This document shows, piece by piece, positions 5,166 through 6,933 of a stretch of DNA of 6,933 bases; positions within the stretch are counted from its first letter, which is position 1; every line of letters starts with the position of its first letter. The DNA comes from DASQUP01 sp035641235. GTDB taxonomy: Bacteria; Actinomycetota; CADDZG01; WHSQ01. A program made the position numbers and the translations under genes. The stretch is taken from contig DASQUP010000213.1 in NCBI GenBank assembly GCA_035641235.1, positions 1-6,933 of the forward strand, read 5' to 3'. The notes beneath the pieces were generated by a model that saw only the letters and a list, made by a program, of their open reading frames with translations, was not told the origin of the DNA and did not search any database.

Positions 5166-5837
5166 GTGGCTAGGGCAACGAGGGAGTCGCGGACAAACGG
5201 CCTCAGCCGGGACGAAATCTTGCAAGGGGCGCTCGCCGTGGCCGACGAAGGCGGCTTCGACTCATTGAGCATGCGCAACCTCGCCCAGAAGTTGGGCACC
5301 GCCCCGATGTCTCTCTACCGCCACGTTGCGAACAAAGAGGATCTGCTCGACGGGATGATCGACATCGTCTTCGGTGAGGTCCCCTTCCGCTCCGACGGCA
5401 ACTGGAGGTCGGCCATGCGCCAACGAGCGATCTCGATGCATGATGCGCTGCGGCGGCACCCATGGGCTATCGGGGAGATGGAATCACGCCGGCGTGCCGG
5501 CCCTGCGAACCTCCGCTACCACAACGACACCATGGCTTGCCTACTGGAAGACGCGGGCTTTTCTTTCCCGATGGCCGTCCACGCTTATAGCGTCATGGAC
5601 AGCTACATCTACGGCTTCGCGCAACAAGAGAAAGCATTGCCTGGCGACATCCCGGCAGAGGCAGAGGTAAGGCGCGACGCGGTCTTGGACGCCAATCCCG
5701 ATTACACCGAGAAGTATCCGTACCTCGCCCAGATACCGATCGAGCTCCGGAAGATCGACTACGACTTCTCGCAGGAGTTCGAATTCGGTCTAGATCTGAT
5801 ACTCGACGCGATCGAGCGGATGCGCGACGGGCAGTGA
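5166..5837 (+). CDS. TetR family transcriptional regulator
   Basis: This 223-residue DNA-binding repressor has a typical TetR architecture. The N-terminal domain contains SRDEILQGALAVADEGGFDS (14-33) and the helix-turn-helix SMRNLAQKLGTAPMSLYRHV (35-54) followed by KEDLLDGM (57-64). The C-terminal ligand and dimerisation domain runs from about 80 to 220, with HPWAIGEMESRR (98-109) and MDSYIYGFAQQE (144-155), the pattern of the TetR_C_1-type group. The GTG start follows AGGTGGA (5156-5162). An in-frame ATG at 5100 is rejected because the intervening codons translate operator 2. It is the only plus-strand gene, and it diverges from the small gene and transporter series, which makes those the likely targets along with itself. 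The ligand is unknown; a partly hydrophobic compound exported by the ABC pair is plausible. Confidence 0.95.
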   Translation: MARATRESRTNGLSRDEILQGALAVADEGGFDSLSMRNLAQKLGTAPMSLYRHVANKEDLLDGMIDIVFGEVPFRSDGNWRSAMRQRAISMHDALRRHPWAIGEMESRRRAGPANLRYHNDTMACLLEDAGFSFPMAVHAYSVMDSYIYGFAQQEKALPGDIPAEAEVRRDAVLDANPDYTEKYPYLAQIPIELRKIDYDFSQEFEFGLDLILDAIERMRDGQ

Positions 5838-5851
5838 CGATCCACGCCAAG

Positions 5852-5876
5852 CCGACCCTCCGGGAGGCCTTGTCGG
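5852..5876. terminator. Imperfect hairpin in the convergent gap after the TetR gene
   Basis: CCGAC (5852-5856) pairs with GTCGG (5872-5876). Inside it CCTC (5857-5860) pairs with GAGG (5864-5867), with a 4-base bulge on one side. It begins 15 bases after the regulator stop and has no U-tract. Position between two converging genes fits termination, but the structure is modest. The rest of the 111-base gap (5838-5948) shows nothing I can name. Confidence 0.35.
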
Positions 5877-5948
5877 ATAGCCAGAACGGCCGTCAGGATC
5901 GTCCCTCGCCGCTTCTAACGACTGCAACGAATCCTGGGCACGATCTTC

Positions 5949-6230
5949 CTAGATGTGGGCGATGACCTCCCGCACCTCTATATCGCCCAGCGTCGCGCCC
6001 GGAGGAGGAGGGGCTTGACGCAGACCTACTTCAGCCATCTGCTTGGCAGCCTCCTCGTTCTCGAAGAGAACTACGGCGAGGCTTTCCGAGTCTTTGGTTG
6101 CTAGCCAGTACCCGCCGACAAGACCGGGAATGTCCTTCAGCAGAGGTAATACATCTGCCTCCAGAAACTGCACACCTTCTTCTTCGTTGCGGCCTGGATC
6201 GATGTGTGCGGTGACAAACAGCGCGTGCAT
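5949..6230 (-). CDS. ABM-like dimeric alpha/beta-barrel protein
   Basis: This 93-residue soluble protein has the length and strand/helix order of the antibiotic-biosynthesis-monooxygenase-like ferredoxin fold: strand MHALFVTAHI (1-10), helix about 15-32, strand GLVGGYWLA (36-44), strand ESLAVVLFE (49-57), helix about 59-69, and a last strand IEVREVIAHI (84-93). Many members are small dimers that act on quinones, polyketides or haem, or only bind ligands; no specific catalytic residue can be named here. ATG at 6230 follows AAGGAGG at four bases spacing. An upstream in-frame ATG at 6278 has no ribosome site and is rejected. It lies 57 bases downstream of a membrane protein gene in the same direction and is probably in its operon. 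Confidence 0.8.
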   Translation of the reverse strand: MHALFVTAHIDPGRNEEEGVQFLEADVLPLLKDIPGLVGGYWLATKDSESLAVVLFENEEAAKQMAEVGLRQAPPPPGATLGDIEVREVIAHI

Positions 6231-6287
6231 AACTCCTCCTTCACTTGACCGACGGTCTTCACTCAAGGGATTGTCCATTGCTTGTTG

Positions 6288-6932
6288 TCAGATCAAGAGA
6301 GCTATACCGATCGCGAGAAGCCACAACGACCACCCGATACACATGATGGGAACGAGCGATCCGGCGAGTTTCCAACCGTTCCGCTCGTTCGATCCCACAA
6401 ACTCGAGAGACCCGACCACGAACAGCGGGCCCAAGACCAAGCCGGCGATCCCGAATGCGGGATGAAGCACATCTGACTGCAGGATCGCTGCTCCTACCAA
6501 GGTGGTCCAGGCTCCCGTGAAGAGGTATCCGAGGTGCTCGCCGACAGCGACGCCGAGATAGCGGTTGAGAGTCTGGAACATGACGTCAACGGCTTGCTTC
6601 TTGCTCTCGCCCGCTGCCGGGTCCAACATCTCCCGAGCAAGGTGAGGTATCGCGAACGGCCAGCGGATCAAACCCAAGAACTGCACTAGGACAGCGACGA
6701 GCCCGACCACGGTCGCGACCGTAAGGAGCGTTGCGTTCGCGTCCCCAAGGGTGTCGGACACGAGAACAGCCGTCGGAGCGAGCAGGACAGCGCTCATCGC
6801 GAACGCCCACCATGTCACAAGCATGCGACCACCCCCGGCGCTGAAGCGCTCCGGGGCGTCGCCTGTTGGTCGTCTCAGGACCTCGGGGTAGTCGAACGAA
6901 CGCGCCAACATCGTGTAGGGCACGTTGTACAT
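6288..6932 (-). CDS. Multi-pass membrane protein, DUF4386-like, start at window edge
   Basis: The frame encodes at least 214 residues. The first available ATG is one base from the window end, so the true start may lie outside. A further ATG at 6911 has no ribosome site. Membrane segments lie at about 38-58, 67-88, 133-152, 158-178 and 187-212. Between segments 2 and 3 is a conserved-looking polar block with RWPFAIPHLAR (90-100) and NRYLGVAVGEHLGYLFTGAW (123-142). I recall this block from actinobacterial proteins annotated as DUF4386 family, but it lacks the NIATAV/YPIVKRQ stretches of the other two copies, so it would be a divergent subgroup. The cytoplasmic start (LARSFDYPEVLRRPTG, 9-24) is typical of that subgroup. 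No function is evident. It probably heads, or is part of, an operon with the ABM-like gene. Confidence 0.75.
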   Translation of the reverse strand: MYNVPYTMLARSFDYPEVLRRPTGDAPERFSAGGGRMLVTWWAFAMSAVLLAPTAVLVSDTLGDANATLLTVATVVGLVAVLVQFLGLIRWPFAIPHLAREMLDPAAGESKKQAVDVMFQTLNRYLGVAVGEHLGYLFTGAWTTLVGAAILQSDVLHPAFGIAGLVLGPLFVVGSLEFVGSNERNGWKLAGSLVPIMCIGWSLWLLAIGIALLI

Positions 6933-6933
6933 T

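Noticed and set aside
6231..6278. Upstream ATG giving a 109-residue version of the ABM-like protein
   Set aside because: There is no ribosome site before 6278, and the fold's first strand begins at the ATG at 6230.

Overview
This window comes from a bacterium of fairly high GC, most likely an actinobacterium or a related soil lineage. The clues are strongly G/C-ending codons, GTG and TTG starts, many overlapping stop/start pairs, a member of the F420-dependent (deazaflavin) nitroreductase family, and several DUF4386-type membrane proteins. This is inference from gene content; there is no rRNA or other phylogenetic marker. I see no tRNA, rRNA, CRISPR array or insertion sequence.

Layout. A single plus-strand gene, a TetR-type regulator (5166-5837), stands between minus-strand genes. 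To its left a long minus-strand series runs down to the window edge: a small unrecognised protein (5028-4702), a 16-codon leader ORF (4565-4515), an ABC-2 type ATPase (4518-3625), its permease (3628-2855), a DUF4386 membrane protein (2692-1949), a deazaflavin-dependent nitroreductase-family protein (1858-1355), a six-segment membrane protein (1313-630), and a second DUF4386 protein cut by the window edge (630-1). To its right a separate minus-strand pair, a multi-pass membrane protein (6932-6288) and a small dimeric alpha/beta-barrel (ABM-like) protein (6230-5949), converges on the regulator gene.

Regulation. The 137 bases between the regulator and the small divergent gene hold two near-identical perfect inverted repeats (GCGTAC, 3-base spacer, GTACGC) whose centres are 30 bases apart. 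These are the obvious candidate operators. Inside the left-hand series, translation seems coupled at several junctions: leader/ATPase GTGA, ATPase/permease ATGA, and membrane protein/DUF4386 TGATG. Two intergenic gaps (1862-1948 and 2693-2854) hold GC-rich hairpins without a U-tract, so the series may be one long transcript with internal processing or attenuation, or several transcripts.

Working model (inference). The regulator senses a small hydrophobic compound and releases an efflux ABC transporter, accompanied by an F420-type reductase and several small integral membrane proteins. The two DUF4386 proteins are close paralogues, about 65% identical by hand count, and flank the reductase and the other membrane protein. 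The most unusual parts are the twin operators, the leader ORF welded to the ATPase start, the unrecognised first gene, and the duplicated DUF4386 pair.
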